The notes: generated from the sequence alone by a model not told the origin. Shown: positions 26,537 to 36,492, numbered from the stretch's first letter. The stretch: 64,000 nucleotides of DNA from Pseudomonas gregormendelii (GCF_017114825.1 NZ_JADEVO010000016.1:1-64000), one strand, 5' to 3'. Numbers and translations are program-made.

Positions 26537-27558
26537 TGTTCAAGCTCTCGCCGCTGGGTCGTCGGCGCTTCGAACGCTTTCGCAAAAATCGTCGCGGCTG
26601 GTGGTCGTTATGGCTGTTCATCGGTCTGTTCCTGCTGACCCTGGGCGGCGAACTGATCGCCAATGACAAACCACTGGTGGTCAGTTACCAGGGCGAACTG
26701 TATTTCCCGGCCTTCAAGCGCCACACCGAGCAGGAGTTCGGTGGGCAGCTGCCGTTTCAGGCCGATTACCGCAGCGAATATGTGCAGAAACTGATTAAAA
26801 AAGATGGCGGCTGGATGCTGTTCCCGCCCATTCCCTTCAGCGCGGACACCCCTAATTACGACCTGAGCAAACCCGCCCCCAGCCCGCCTTCGAGCGAGAA
26901 CTGGCTGGGCACTGACGACCAGGCTCGCGATGTGTTGGCCCGGGTGATTTTCGGTGCGCGGGTGTCGATTCTGTTCGCCCTGATGTTGACCGTGGTCAGT
27001 GCGCTCATCGGCATTGCCGCCGGCGCCTTGCAAGGCTATTACGGCGGTTGGGTAGACTTGCTCGGTCAGCGCTTGCTGGAGGTGTGGTCCGGGTTGCCGG
27101 TGCTGTACCTGCTGATCATTCTCTCGGGGTTCGTCGAGCCCAATTTCTGGTGGCTGCTGGGGATCATGGCGCTGTTCTCCTGGCTGGCCCTGGTGGACGT
27201 GGTGCGTGCCGAGTTCCTGCGCGGGCGCAACCTCGAATACGTCAAGGCTGCGCGAGCGCTGGGGCTGACCGATCGAAAGGTGATCGTGCGGCACATCTTG
27301 CCTAACGCCATGAATGCGACTTTGAGCTATCTGCCGTTTATCCTGACCGGCGCGATTTCCACGCTGACGGCCCTGGACTTCCTCGGTTTTGGCATGCCCG
27401 CCGGGAGTGCATCCCTGGGCGAACTGATTGGCCAGGGCAAACAGAACCTGCAGGCACCCTGGCTTGGGCTGACGGCGTTTTTCACCCTGGCACTGATTCT
27501 TTCCTTGCTGGTTTTTATCGGTGAGGCATTGCGCGATGCTTTTGATCCGCGATCTTGA
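26536..27558 (+). CDS. yejE: ABC transporter permease, YejE-like
   Basis: 340 residues. Starts with a basic N-terminus and a helix (WWSLWLFIGLFLLTLGGELI), has a long periplasmic loop (YQGELYFPAFKRHTEQEF) as in YejE, then five helices and the EAA-loop YVKAARALGLTDRKVIVRHI. The ATG overlaps the yejB stop by one base. Forms the membrane channel with YejB. Confidence 0.92.
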   Translation: MFKLSPLGRRRFERFRKNRRGWWSLWLFIGLFLLTLGGELIANDKPLVVSYQGELYFPAFKRHTEQEFGGQLPFQADYRSEYVQKLIKKDGGWMLFPPIPFSADTPNYDLSKPAPSPPSSENWLGTDDQARDVLARVIFGARVSILFALMLTVVSALIGIAAGALQGYYGGWVDLLGQRLLEVWSGLPVLYLLIILSGFVEPNFWWLLGIMALFSWLALVDVVRAEFLRGRNLEYVKAARALGLTDRKVIVRHILPNAMNATLSYLPFILTGAISTLTALDFLGFGMPAGSASLGELIGQGKQNLQAPWLGLTAFFTLALILSLLVFIGEALRDAFDPRS

Positions 27559-27574
27559 ATGACGGACCGTTGAT

Positions 27575-29158
27575 ATGAGTAACCTGATCGAAATCCGTGA
27601 CCTCTGCGTGGCCTTCAGCGGCCAGACCGTGGTGCGCAATCTGTGCCTGGACATTCGCCCCGGCGAATGCCTGGCACTGGTAGGCGAGTCCGGCTCCGGC
27701 AAATCGGTGACCGCGCATTCGATCCTGCAACTGCTGCCCGAGACCGGCACCGAGACCACCGGCAGCATCCGCTATCATGGCAAAGAGCTGCTCGGCGCCG
27801 ACCCCAAGGTGCTGCGCGAATTGCGCGGCAACCGGATAGCGATGATCTTCCAGGAGCCGATGACGTCGCTCAACCCCCTGCACAGCATCGAGAAGCAGAT
27901 CGGCGAAGCGCTCCTGCTGCACAAGGGCCTGACCGGCAAACCGGCCCAGGCACGTATCCTCGAGTTGCTGCACCTGGTGGGCATTCAAAAACCTGCGGAG
28001 CGGCTCAAGGCCTACCCGCATCAACTGTCCGGGGGGCAACGGCAACGGGTCATGATCGCCATGGCCCTGGCCTGCGAACCGCAGCTGCTGATCGCTGACG
28101 AGCCCACCACCGCGCTCGACGTCACGGTGCAGCGCAAGATTCTGCTACTGCTCAAATCCCTGCAGCAGCGCCTGGGCATGTCCCTGTTGCTGATCAGCCA
28201 CGATTTGAACCTGGTGCGCAGCATCGCCCAGCGCGTGTGCGTGATGAAGGCCGGGGAGATCGTCGAACAGGCGCCCTGCGAAACCCTGTTCAACGAACCG
28301 AAACACCCCTACAGCTGCGTCTTGTTGAATGCCGAGCCGGAAGGCGAAGCATTGCCCCGGGACGAGCGCGAGAATGTGCTGGAAGTCGATGACTTGAACG
28401 TCAAGTTCCTGCTCGGTAGCGGGCTGTTCCAGCGCAAGACCTACCTGCACGCCGTCGATGGCATCAGCTTGAACATCCAGCGCGGCAAGACCCTTGGCAT
28501 AGTCGGCGAGTCCGGTTCGGGCAAGTCGACATTGGGCCAGGCGATCCTGCGCCTGCTCGACTCCGAAGGCAGCATCCGCTTTCAGGGCGCGGCGCTGGAC
28601 GGTCTCACGCAAAAACAGCTAAGGCCATGGCGCAAGAAAATGCAGGTGGTGTTCCAGGACCCCTTCGGCAGCCTGAGCCCTCGCATGTCGGTGGCGCAGA
28701 TCATCAGCGAAGGTCTCGAAGTGCACAGCCAACTGAGCGCTGATGAATGCCAGGCCGAGGTGATCCGGGCGCTGGAAGAAGTCGGCCTGGACCCGCAAAG
28801 TCGCCATCGTTATCCCCACGAGTTCTCAGGCGGCCAGCGCCAACGCATCGCCATTGCCCGGGCGCTTGTGCTGAAACCGGCGCTGATCCTGCTCGACGAG
28901 CCGACCTCGGCACTGGATCGTACCGTGCAAAAACAAGTGGTCGCCCTGCTGCGTCAGCTCCAGGAAAAACATGGCCTGACGTACCTGTTCATCAGCCACG
29001 ACCTGGCCGTGGTTCGCGCGCTGGCCCACGATATGATCGTGATCAAGGACGGCAAGGTGGTGGAACGCGGGGCCAGCCATGAGGTGTTCGATTCACCGCA
29101 GCATCCGTATACCAAGGAGTTGCTGGCCGCAGCGCTGCTTGGCGGGCCCCCATCATGA
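27575..29158 (+). CDS. yejF: ABC transporter ATP-binding protein with two ATPase domains, YejF-like
   Basis: 527 residues, two fused ABC ATPase domains. The first has Walker [10 protein letters not shown], signature LSGGQRQRV and Walker [13 protein letters not shown]; the second has Walker [10 protein letters not shown], signature FSGGQRQRI and Walker [13 protein letters not shown]. OppDF-like C-terminal segments ([16 protein letters not shown]) follow each. Powers the YejABE peptide importer. The last four bases overlap the start of the sigma-54 regulator gene. Confidence 0.94.
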   Translation: MSNLIEIRDLCVAFSGQTVVRNLCLDIRPGECLALVGESGSGKSVTAHSILQLLPETGTETTGSIRYHGKELLGADPKVLRELRGNRIAMIFQEPMTSLNPLHSIEKQIGEALLLHKGLTGKPAQARILELLHLVGIQKPAERLKAYPHQLSGGQRQRVMIAMALACEPQLLIADEPTTALDVTVQRKILLLLKSLQQRLGMSLLLISHDLNLVRSIAQRVCVMKAGEIVEQAPCETLFNEPKHPYSCVLLNAEPEGEALPRDERENVLEVDDLNVKFLLGSGLFQRKTYLHAVDGISLNIQRGKTLGIVGESGSGKSTLGQAILRLLDSEGSIRFQGAALDGLTQKQLRPWRKKMQVVFQDPFGSLSPRMSVAQIISEGLEVHSQLSADECQAEVIRALEEVGLDPQSRHRYPHEFSGGQRQRIAIARALVLKPALILLDEPTSALDRTVQKQVVALLRQLQEKHGLTYLFISHDLAVVRALAHDMIVIKDGKVVERGASHEVFDSPQHPYTKELLAAALLGGPPS

Positions 29159-30573
29159 ACACCACCGAAAGCCTCAAGGACTACCAGCGCGTGCGCCTGC
29201 TGGCGATCCGCTCGCTGTTCGAAATCATCGAGCAATCGAGCGAAGGCACGGTCATCGTCGACCGCGATGCCAACATCGTCTGGATGAACGAGCGCTACGC
29301 CCGCCGCTTTGGCCTGGAATCGGCTGAAGTGGCTATCGGCAAGCCATGCGAAAGCGTGATCCCCGGCAGTCTGCTGCGCGAGGTGGTGCGCACCGGCCGG
29401 CCGATCCTGCTCGACATGCAGGACACCCCCAAGGAGCCCCTGGTGGTCATGCGCCTGCCTATCCATGACGATACCGGTGTGGTGATCGGCGCCATCGGCT
29501 TTGCGCTGTTCGACGAGTTACGCAGCCTCTCGCCCATGCTCAAGCGCTACATGAGCATGCAAGAGGAACTGGCCTCGACCCGCTCGTTGCTGCGGGCACG
29601 CCAGAGCAAGTACAACTTTGCCCACTTTATTGGCACCAGCACCGCGACCCTCGAAGTCAAGCGCCGTGCCCGACGCGGTGCCAGCGCCGATTCTCCGGTG
29701 TTGCTGCTCGGCGAAACCGGCACCGGCAAGGAACTGCTCGCCCAGGCGATCCACGGCGCGTCACCCCGGGCCCACAAAGCCTTTGTCAGCATCAACAGCG
29801 CGGCCATCCCCGAAGCACTGCTGGAAGCCGAATTCTTCGGCACCGCTCCCGGTGCGTTTACCGGCGCAGACCGCAAGGGTCGCATCGGCAAGCTGCAATT
29901 GGCGCAAGGAGGCACGCTGTTCCTCGACGAGATAGGCGACATGCCCCTGCCCCTGCAGAGCAAGTTGCTGCGCGTGCTTCAGGAGAAGGAGTTCGAGCCC
30001 GTGGGCTCCAACGAAATGATCCAGAGCGATGTGCGCGTCATCGCGGCGACTTCCACGGACCTGGAAGCGGCGATCAAGCGCGGCGAGTTTCGTGCCGACC
30101 TGTATTACCGCCTCAATGTCTTGCCGATCAATGTGCCGCCGTTGCGTGATCGCCCAGGCGACCTGCCAGCCCTGAGCGAGGCGATCCTTGAAGAGCTGCG
30201 CAGCCAGCATGAACTCAACCAAGAGGCCCTGGCGCTGTTGGCGCAACACGCTTGGCCGGGCAACATTCGTGAATTGCGCAATGTGCTGGAGCGGGCGGCA
30301 TTGCTCAGTGATGATCTGATCCTCGACGCCCAGGAAATACGGGCGGCAATCGGCACGTTGACCCCGGTGGAGCGTGCGGCGCCACCGGTGATCGTGACAG
30401 CTGCGCATGAGACGTTCAGCCAGGCGCGGGAGCGTTTTGATCGACAACTGATTGAATCAGCCCTGGCGCAATGTAGCGGCAAGGTCATTGATGCGGCAGT
30501 ACTGCTGGGGTTGGGGCGGTCGACGTTGTACAAGAAGATGGTCGCTTTGGGGATTGCCGAGTCTCCAATATGA
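29155..30573 (+). CDS. hbcR: Sigma-54-dependent activator, HbcR-like
   Basis: 472 residues. An N-terminal PAS-like sensor domain (about 20-125) is followed by a linker helix and the AAA+ domain with Walker A GETGTGKE (186-193), the sigma-54 contact loop GAFTGA (233-238), Walker B GGTLFLDE (253-260), and a C-terminal Fis-type helix-turn-helix (VIDAAVLLGLGRSTLYKKM). The downstream genes for 3-hydroxybutyrate uptake and oxidation carry a -24/-12 promoter, matching the known HbcR regulon of P. aeruginosa. The start overlaps yejF (ATGA), an unusual partner. Function is inferred from context. Confidence 0.88.
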   Translation: MNTTESLKDYQRVRLLAIRSLFEIIEQSSEGTVIVDRDANIVWMNERYARRFGLESAEVAIGKPCESVIPGSLLREVVRTGRPILLDMQDTPKEPLVVMRLPIHDDTGVVIGAIGFALFDELRSLSPMLKRYMSMQEELASTRSLLRARQSKYNFAHFIGTSTATLEVKRRARRGASADSPVLLLGETGTGKELLAQAIHGASPRAHKAFVSINSAAIPEALLEAEFFGTAPGAFTGADRKGRIGKLQLAQGGTLFLDEIGDMPLPLQSKLLRVLQEKEFEPVGSNEMIQSDVRVIAATSTDLEAAIKRGEFRADLYYRLNVLPINVPPLRDRPGDLPALSEAILEELRSQHELNQEALALLAQHAWPGNIRELRNVLERAALLSDDLILDAQEIRAAIGTLTPVERAAPPVIVTAAHETFSQARERFDRQLIESALAQCSGKVIDAAVLLGLGRSTLYKKMVALGIAESPI

Positions 30574-30603
30574 GACATGGGTCTCTATTGGTAGATAGAC
30601 TCT
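30560..30603. promoter_or_regulatory. Candidate upstream activator sites for HbcR
   Basis: Alternating half-sites GTCTC (30561), GAGAC (30572), GTCTC (30581) and a related GACTCTC (30598) form overlapping inverted repeats, notably GAGAC-ATGG-GTCTC at 30572-30585. They lie about 210-235 bp before the -24/-12 promoter, the usual distance for a sigma-54 enhancer. Confidence 0.45.
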
Positions 30604-30604
30604 C

Positions 30605-30693
30605 ATCGCGGGCACGCCTTGCTCCAACAGGTGCGAGGCCTAGCACAACTGTTGCAGTCTTCAGGGTTCTGCAGGAGCAAGGCTTCCCCTGGA
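30605..30693. repeat. Inverted pair of intergenic palindromic (REP-like) units
   Basis: GCACGCCTTGCTCC...CAGG (30605-30631) faces CTGCAGGAGCAAGGCTT (30669-30685). The same type of unit recurs in most intergenic regions of the window. Confidence 0.6.
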
Positions 30694-30794
30694 TGGCTCC
30701 CCCCAGCCGAAGCAATTCTCAAATCCGAGACAAAAACCTTGACGCCAATCTCAATGAAACAACATTTTCCTTATATTTCAATGAGTTGTACCAC

Positions 30795-30810
30795 TGGCAC
30801 GAAACTCGCT
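30795..30810 (+). promoter_or_regulatory. Sigma-54 (-24/-12) promoter of the hydroxybutyrate operon
   Basis: TGGCACG-AAAC-TCGCT fits TGGCACG-N4-TTGCW with one mismatch. Located 55 bp before the GntP permease start, downstream of the sigma-54 activator gene. Confidence 0.8.
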
Positions 30811-30864
30811 AAAGCGTCTCCTACCAAGCCTCACCCAAAAAAATAACAATTCAGGAGACACACC

Positions 30865-32256
30865 ATGAGTGTGATCATCGCCTTGGCAGCCCTGGCGCTG
30901 CTAATGCTGGCCGCCTACCGCGGCTACAGCGTCATCCTCTTCGCCCCTATCGCCGCCCTCGGCGCCGTCCTGCTCACCGACCCTTCCGCCGTTGCACCTG
31001 CCTTCACCGGCGTGTTCATGGAAAAAATGGTCGGTTTCATCAAACTGTACTTTCCGGTATTCCTGCTCGGTGCGGTGTTCGGCAAGCTGATCGAGCTGTC
31101 CGGCTTTTCGCGCTCTATCGTCGCCGCAGCGATCCGCATGCTCGGCACCCGCCAGGCGATGCTGGTGATTGTGATGGTGTGCGGGCTGCTGACGTATGGC
31201 GGCGTGTCGCTGTTTGTCGTGGTGTTCGCGGTCTACCCGTTCGCCGCCGAAATGTTCCGCCAGAGCAATATCCCCAAGCGCCTGATCCCGGCAACCATCG
31301 CCCTAGGTGCCTTTTCGTTCACCATGGACGCCCTGCCCGGCACTCCGCAAATCCAGAACATCATCCCCAGCACCTTCTTCAACACCACCGCATGGGCAGC
31401 GCCCTGGCTGGGATTGATCGGTTCCATATTCGTGGTGTGCGCCGGCATGCTGTTCCTGCAGCGCCAGCGCAACAAGGCCCAGCGCGCGGGCGAAGGCTAT
31501 GGCACCGAGCTGCGCAACGAGCCGGAGACAGCCGAAGACATCAAGCTGCCAAACCCCTGGATCGCCCTGTCGCCACTTTTGGCCGTGGGCGTCATGAACC
31601 TGCTGTTCACTCACTGGATTCCCCAGTGGTACGGCAAGACTCATAGCCTCGCCCTGCCGGGCATGAGCGCACCGGTCACCACCGAAATCGCCAAGCTCAC
31701 GGCGATCTGGGCGGTACAGGCTGCCCTGCTGATCGGCATCCTCATGGTTCTGGCATTTGGCTTCAAGGCGATTCGCAGCAAGCTCGCCGAAGGCAGTAAA
31801 AGTGCTGTAAGCGGCGCGCTGCTGGCAGCCATGAACACTGCATCGGAGTACGGTTTTGGCGCAGTGATCGCCTCGCTGCCGGGCTTTCTGGTATTGGCCG
31901 ACTGGCTCAAGAACATCCCCAACCCACTGGTCAATGAGGCGGTTACCGTGACCTTGCTCGCGGGGATTACCGGCTCGGCGTCCGGGGGCATGAGCATTGC
32001 CCTGGCGGCCATGTCAGAACAATTCATCAGCGCAGCCAATGCCGCCAACATTCCCCTGGAAGTGCTGCACCGGGTGGCCGCCATGGCCAGTGGCGGCATG
32101 GACACCTTGCCGCACAACGGCGCGGTGATCACCTTGCTGGCCGTTACCGGCCTGACGCACCGGGAAGCTTACAAAGACATTTTCTGTATTACGCTGATCA
32201 AGACCCTGGCGGTTTTCGTGGTGATCGGCACTTTCTACGCCACTGGCATTGTGTGA
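30865..32256 (+). CDS. GntP-family permease, probable 3-hydroxybutyrate transporter
   Basis: 463 residues, about 12 membrane helices. Family features include TYGGVSLFVVVFAVYP, the ALPGTPQIQNIIP loop and SGGMDTLPHNGAVITLL. GntP proteins are proton symporters for gluconate and small hydroxy acids; the operon context with a hydroxybutyrate dehydrogenase suggests 3-hydroxybutyrate as substrate. GGAGACACACC precedes the ATG. First gene behind the -24/-12 promoter, seven bases from the next gene. Confidence 0.88.
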   Translation: MSVIIALAALALLMLAAYRGYSVILFAPIAALGAVLLTDPSAVAPAFTGVFMEKMVGFIKLYFPVFLLGAVFGKLIELSGFSRSIVAAAIRMLGTRQAMLVIVMVCGLLTYGGVSLFVVVFAVYPFAAEMFRQSNIPKRLIPATIALGAFSFTMDALPGTPQIQNIIPSTFFNTTAWAAPWLGLIGSIFVVCAGMLFLQRQRNKAQRAGEGYGTELRNEPETAEDIKLPNPWIALSPLLAVGVMNLLFTHWIPQWYGKTHSLALPGMSAPVTTEIAKLTAIWAVQAALLIGILMVLAFGFKAIRSKLAEGSKSAVSGALLAAMNTASEYGFGAVIASLPGFLVLADWLKNIPNPLVNEAVTVTLLAGITGSASGGMSIALAAMSEQFISAANAANIPLEVLHRVAAMASGGMDTLPHNGAVITLLAVTGLTHREAYKDIFCITLIKTLAVFVVIGTFYATGIV

Positions 32257-32263
32257 GGTATTC

Positions 32264-33037
32264 ATGACCACTCTTTCGGGCAAGACCGCACTGGTTACCG
32301 GTTCCACCAGCGGCATTGGCCTGGGCATTGCCCTGAGCCTGGCCAAGGCCGGCGCCAACGTGGTGCTCAACGGCTTTGGCGATGCCACGGCAGTGATCAC
32401 CCAGGTAGAGCAATTTGGCGGCAAGGTAGGCCATCATCCGGCTGATGTGAGCGATCCATCGCAGATCGCCGAGATGATCGCCTACGCCGGGCGCGAGTTC
32501 GGCGGCATCGACATTCTGGTGAACAATGCCGGCATCCAGCACGTCGCGGCCGTGGAGGATTTTCCCGTGGAGCGCTGGGATTCGATCATCGCGATCAATC
32601 TTTCGTCGGTGTTCCACAGTACGCGCCTGAGCCTGCCCGGCATGCGCGCGAAGAACTGGGGGCGGATCATCAACATCGCCTCGGTGCATGGCCAGGTGGG
32701 TTCCACTGGCAAGGCTGCGTATGTGGCTGCCAAGCATGGGGTCATTGGCTTGACCAAGGTGGTCGGCCTCGAAACCGCGACCACCGGGGTGACCTGCAAC
32801 GCGATCTGCCCAGGCTGGGTGCTGACGCCGCTGGTGCAGAAACAGATCGATGATCGCATTGCCAAAGGCGTTGACCCGCAGCAGGCGCAGCATGATTTGC
32901 TGGCGGAGAAACAGCCGTCCCTGGAGTTCGTCACGCCGCCGCAACTGGGTGAACTGGTGCTGTTCCTGTGCAGTGACGCGGGCAGCCAGGTGCGGGGGGC
33001 CGCTTGGAATATCGATGGTGGGTGGTTGGCTCAGTAG
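32264..33037 (+). CDS. bdhA: 3-hydroxybutyrate dehydrogenase
   Basis: 257 residues, short-chain dehydrogenase. NAD-binding motif TGSTSGIGLG, NNAG at VNNAGIQHV, catalytic Ser in IINIASVHGQ, and Y-x3-K in YVAAKHGVIG. The IQHVA and CPGWVLTPLVQKQI segments are typical of BdhA. It oxidises (R)-3-hydroxybutyrate to acetoacetate with NAD. ATG 32264 (MTTLSGKTALVTG) has TGAGG upstream; the in-frame ATG at 32249 lies inside the permease end and is less likely. Confidence 0.93.
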   Translation: MTTLSGKTALVTGSTSGIGLGIALSLAKAGANVVLNGFGDATAVITQVEQFGGKVGHHPADVSDPSQIAEMIAYAGREFGGIDILVNNAGIQHVAAVEDFPVERWDSIIAINLSSVFHSTRLSLPGMRAKNWGRIINIASVHGQVGSTGKAAYVAAKHGVIGLTKVVGLETATTGVTCNAICPGWVLTPLVQKQIDDRIAKGVDPQQAQHDLLAEKQPSLEFVTPPQLGELVLFLCSDAGSQVRGAAWNIDGGWLAQ

Positions 33038-33137
33038 CCAGGTAGGGCCAAAGTCTGCTCCCTCAGGCTATATGCAAGACCTGTGGGAGCAAGGCTTGCC
33101 CGCGATTGGATTTCAAAATAAAAAAAGAGGCCAAGCC

Positions 33138-35093
33138 ATGTCCACCATCCTTTGGCAACCCGATGCCGACCGCATTGGCAAGACACGCATGGAAGCGTTT
33201 CGGCGCTTTATCAATCAACGCCATCACCTGCATGTCGATGACTACCCTGCCCTGCACCAATGGTCCATCGATCAGCGCGCGGACTTCTGGCAAGCCATTG
33301 TCGACTTTTTCGACATCCGCTTTCACCAGCAACCGGACTGCGTGCTGCTCGAAGGCGCACAGATGCCCAGCGCCCAGTGGTTCCCCGGCGCCACGCTGAA
33401 CTTCGCCGAGCACCTGTTGCGGCGCCGCGACGATGCGGTGGCCGTGGTCGCCATCGCAGAAAACGGTCAGCGCGAACAGCTGACCTGGGCGCAACTCAGT
33501 GAACACGTCGCCGGATTGCAGAACAGCCTCAAGGCTGCCGGCGTCGGCCTGGGTGACCGGGTGGCCGCATGCATGCCCAATACCTGGCAAACCCTGGTGG
33601 CGATGCTCGCCACCACCAGCCTGGGGGCCATCTGGTCCTGCTCCTCACCTGACTTTGGCACCCAGGGCGTGATCGACCGCTTTGGCCAGATCGAACCAAA
33701 AGTGCTGATCACCTGCGCCGGATACCGCTACGCCGGCAAGGACATCGAGCAAACCGTCAAGGTCAATGAAATCCTCGTACGGCTGCCGTCCTTGCAACAG
33801 CTGATCGTTGTTCCTTACGCTCGGCCACAGGCGCGTATCGACGACTTCCATACTCCGGCCAATGTCAGCCTGTGGGAAGACTTCTACGAAGTCGGTGGCG
33901 AGCCTGATTTTATTGCCGTGCCTTTCGCGCACCCGCTCTACATCCTCTACTCCAGCGGCACCACCGGCGTACCCAAGTGCATCATCCACAGCACCGGTGG
34001 CGTGCTGCTGCAGCATGTGAAAGAACATGGCCTGCACGCCGACCTGGGAGTCGGCGACCGGTTGTTCTACTACACCACCTGCGGCTGGATGATGTGGAAT
34101 TGGCTGGTCTCGGCCCTGGCGGTCGGCAGCGCGGTGGTGCTGTACGACGGTTCGCCGTTCCATCCAGGTCCGGAACGCCTGGTCGACCTGATCGACGATG
34201 AACGCATCAGCGTCTTTGGCACCAGCCCGAAGTTTCTCGCGACCCTGGAAAGCAGCGGCCTGAAGCCCCGGCACAGCCACGACCTGGGCAGCCTGAAAAC
34301 CCTCCTGTCCACGGGCTCGGCCTTGTCGCCGCAAAGCTACGACTACGTCTACCGCGACATCAAGAGCGACCTGTGCCTGGCCTCAATGTCTGGGGGCACC
34401 GACATCGTCTCGTGCTTCGTCATCGGCAACCCGCTATTGCCGGTGCGCCGTGGCGAAATGCAGGGCAAGAGCCTGGGTATGGCCATTGAAGTGTGGAACG
34501 ACGAAGGCCATCCGGTCATCGGCGAGAAAGGCGAGCTGGTGTGTACCCGGCATTTTCCGGCGATGCCGATCGGATTGTGGCATGACGCCGATGGCGAGAA
34601 ACTGCGGGCCTCCTATTTCAGCCAGTTTCCCGGCGTGTGGGCCCAAGGCGACTACGCCGAGCAACTGGTGCATGGCGCAATGATGATCCACGGCCGGTCG
34701 GACGCGGTGCTCAACCCGGGCGGTGTACGCATCGGAACGTCAGAGATCTATCGCCAGGTCGAAAAAGTCCCGCAGGTCGTGGACAGCGTGGCCATCGGTC
34801 AACAGTGGCAGGATGATGTGCGGGTGGTGCTGTTCGTGAAACTGCGCGAGGGAGTGTCGCTGGATGAAGGCCTGCAACAACAGATCCGCCAGATCATCCG
34901 CGCCAATACCACGCCACGGCATGTTCCGGAGAAGATTGTCGCAGTCACCGACATTCCTCGCACCATCAGCGGCAAAGTGGTGGAGTTGGCGGTGAGGAAT
35001 GTGGTGCATGGGCAGCAGGTCAAAAACACCGATGCACTGGCCAATCCCGAGGCGCTGGAGCAATACCGCAACCGCCCCGAATTGCACAACTGA
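33138..35093 (+). CDS. Acetoacetyl-CoA synthetase
   Basis: 651 residues, ANL superfamily. The AMP-binding motif is LYSSGTTGVPKCIIHSTGG. The ACS-type N-terminal segment (about residues 30-90) and the C-terminal PRTISGKVVELAVRN lysine region (catalytic Lys) are present, and the length fits AacS. It activates acetoacetate from the dehydrogenase to acetoacetyl-CoA, completing use of 3-hydroxybutyrate. The start is ATG 33138 (MSTILWQPDADRI) with AGAGG upstream; a longer frame overlaps bdhA and is discarded. A repeat unit sits in the 100-bp gap after bdhA. Confidence 0.93.
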   Translation: MSTILWQPDADRIGKTRMEAFRRFINQRHHLHVDDYPALHQWSIDQRADFWQAIVDFFDIRFHQQPDCVLLEGAQMPSAQWFPGATLNFAEHLLRRRDDAVAVVAIAENGQREQLTWAQLSEHVAGLQNSLKAAGVGLGDRVAACMPNTWQTLVAMLATTSLGAIWSCSSPDFGTQGVIDRFGQIEPKVLITCAGYRYAGKDIEQTVKVNEILVRLPSLQQLIVVPYARPQARIDDFHTPANVSLWEDFYEVGGEPDFIAVPFAHPLYILYSSGTTGVPKCIIHSTGGVLLQHVKEHGLHADLGVGDRLFYYTTCGWMMWNWLVSALAVGSAVVLYDGSPFHPGPERLVDLIDDERISVFGTSPKFLATLESSGLKPRHSHDLGSLKTLLSTGSALSPQSYDYVYRDIKSDLCLASMSGGTDIVSCFVIGNPLLPVRRGEMQGKSLGMAIEVWNDEGHPVIGEKGELVCTRHFPAMPIGLWHDADGEKLRASYFSQFPGVWAQGDYAEQLVHGAMMIHGRSDAVLNPGGVRIGTSEIYRQVEKVPQVVDSVAIGQQWQDDVRVVLFVKLREGVSLDEGLQQQIRQIIRANTTPRHVPEKIVAVTDIPRTISGKVVELAVRNVVHGQQVKNTDALANPEALEQYRNRPELHN

Positions 35094-35100
35094 TAGCCGT

Positions 35101-35200
35101 TGTAGGAGCGAGCTCGCTCGCGATGGTGGTCAACGATGACACGGGAAAACTGACACCCCGCAGCGTTCTCAGGTTTTTCGCGAGCAAGCTCGCTCCTACA
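35101..35200. repeat. REP-like inverted repeat pair
   Basis: TGTAGGAGCGAGCTCGCTCG (35101-35123) and its inverted partner ending AGCTCGCTCCTACA (35178-35200). The arms are nearly perfect complements around a 54-base spacer. Near-identical pairs occur at 43091-43190. Confidence 0.8.
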
Positions 35201-35263
35201 TGAAAAATGTCACCCATAAGCCCGACATACACCATATCGGTCCATGAGCCCGTCTAGCCCAGG

Positions 35264-36373
35264 TCAATCCATCAGCCCCCATTCGCCAGAGGCCGGCGCC
35301 GCCCCCGGCGTCACCTCCCCATGCAACTTCAGTCGCAAGCGCAGATTGTTCACTGAATCCGCATGCTTCAACGCCTCCTCCTCATCGATCGCCCCTTCGA
35401 CCACCAGCCCGAACAGCGCGCCATCAAACGTCTGCATCCCCTGCTCGGCCGATTTTTCCATGATGCCTTTGAGCTCATCCAGCTCATTACGCCGGATCAG
35501 GTCGGCGATGGTCGGCGTGCCCAGCATCACTTCTACCGCGGCCCGACGCTGGCCACTACGGCTGCGCACCAGGCGCTGGGAAACAAACGCCTTGAGGTTG
35601 TTGCCCAGGTCATGCAGCAACTGGGGGCGGCGTTCGTCCGGGAAGAAATTGACGATGCGGTCCAGTGCCTGATTGGCGTTGTGTGCATGCAGCGTGGAAA
35701 TCACCAGGTGCCCGGTGTCGGCAAATGCCAGGGCATGCTCCATGGTTTCGCGGTCGCGGATCTCGCCGATCAGTACCACGTCCGGGGCCTGGCGCAAGGT
35801 ATTCTTCAGCGCGGCGTGAAAGCTGCGGGTATCGACCCCCACTTCGCGCTGGTTGATGATAGAACGCTTGTGCCGATGGATATATTCGACCGGGTCCTCG
35901 ATCGTGATGATGTGCCCGCTGCTGTGGCGATTGCGGTAGTCGATCAACGCGGCCAGGGAAGTCGACTTGCCCGACCCGGTGGCGCCTACGAACAGCATCA
36001 GGCCTTGCTTGAGCATGATGGTATCGAGCAGCACCGCTGGCAGGTTGAGGTCTTCGAAGCGAGGAATGTCGAGCTTGATATTGCGCGCGACGATGGACAC
36101 GTCGTTACGCTGTTTGAAAATATTGACGCGAAAGCGCCCCACCCCCGGCAACGAGATCGCCAGGTTCATCTCCAGCTCCCGATCGAACTCCAGGCGCTGT
36201 TCGGCGTCCATGATGGACGCGGCAATGGCGGCGATCTCTCCCGCCTTGAACGGTTGCTCGGCCAGTGCCTGCAATATCCCATCGAACCGGGCGCTGGGCG
36301 GCGCGCCTGTGGAGAGGTACAGATCGGAGCCGTTACGGCGGGCCAGCAGCGTTAACAGTGCAACGATTTCCAT
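35264..36373 (-). CDS. pilU: PilU-like type IV pilus retraction ATPase
   Basis: 369 residues. N-terminal PAS-like domain, Walker A GATGSGKS (130-137), Asp box, Walker B (LIGEIRDRETMEHAL) and the His box DTGHLVISTLHAHNANQALD. Segments such as SIINQREVGVDTRSFHAALK are closer to PilU than to PilT. Powers or assists pilus retraction. ATG 36373 (MEIVALLTLLARRNGSDLYL) is the family start; a longer frame to 36733 is a run-on into the divergent kinase gene. No other pilus gene is near, so this is a solitary copy, possibly an extra PilU paralogue. Confidence 0.88.
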   Translation of the reverse strand: MEIVALLTLLARRNGSDLYLSTGAPPSARFDGILQALAEQPFKAGEIAAIAASIMDAEQRLEFDRELEMNLAISLPGVGRFRVNIFKQRNDVSIVARNIKLDIPRFEDLNLPAVLLDTIMLKQGLMLFVGATGSGKSTSLAALIDYRNRHSSGHIITIEDPVEYIHRHKRSIINQREVGVDTRSFHAALKNTLRQAPDVVLIGEIRDRETMEHALAFADTGHLVISTLHAHNANQALDRIVNFFPDERRPQLLHDLGNNLKAFVSQRLVRSRSGQRRAAVEVMLGTPTIADLIRRNELDELKGIMEKSAEQGMQTFDGALFGLVVEGAIDEEEALKHADSVNNLRLRLKLHGEVTPGAAPASGEWGLMD

Positions 36374-36492
36374 GGCAAAAAACACCCGCGAAGCATTCAA
36401 TTGGACAGTATGGCCCCAACAGGCCACCCAGCGTCTACCACCTTGCAAGCATAATAGACGCCGCCAGACCGACATTACTGCAGGACAATTTG

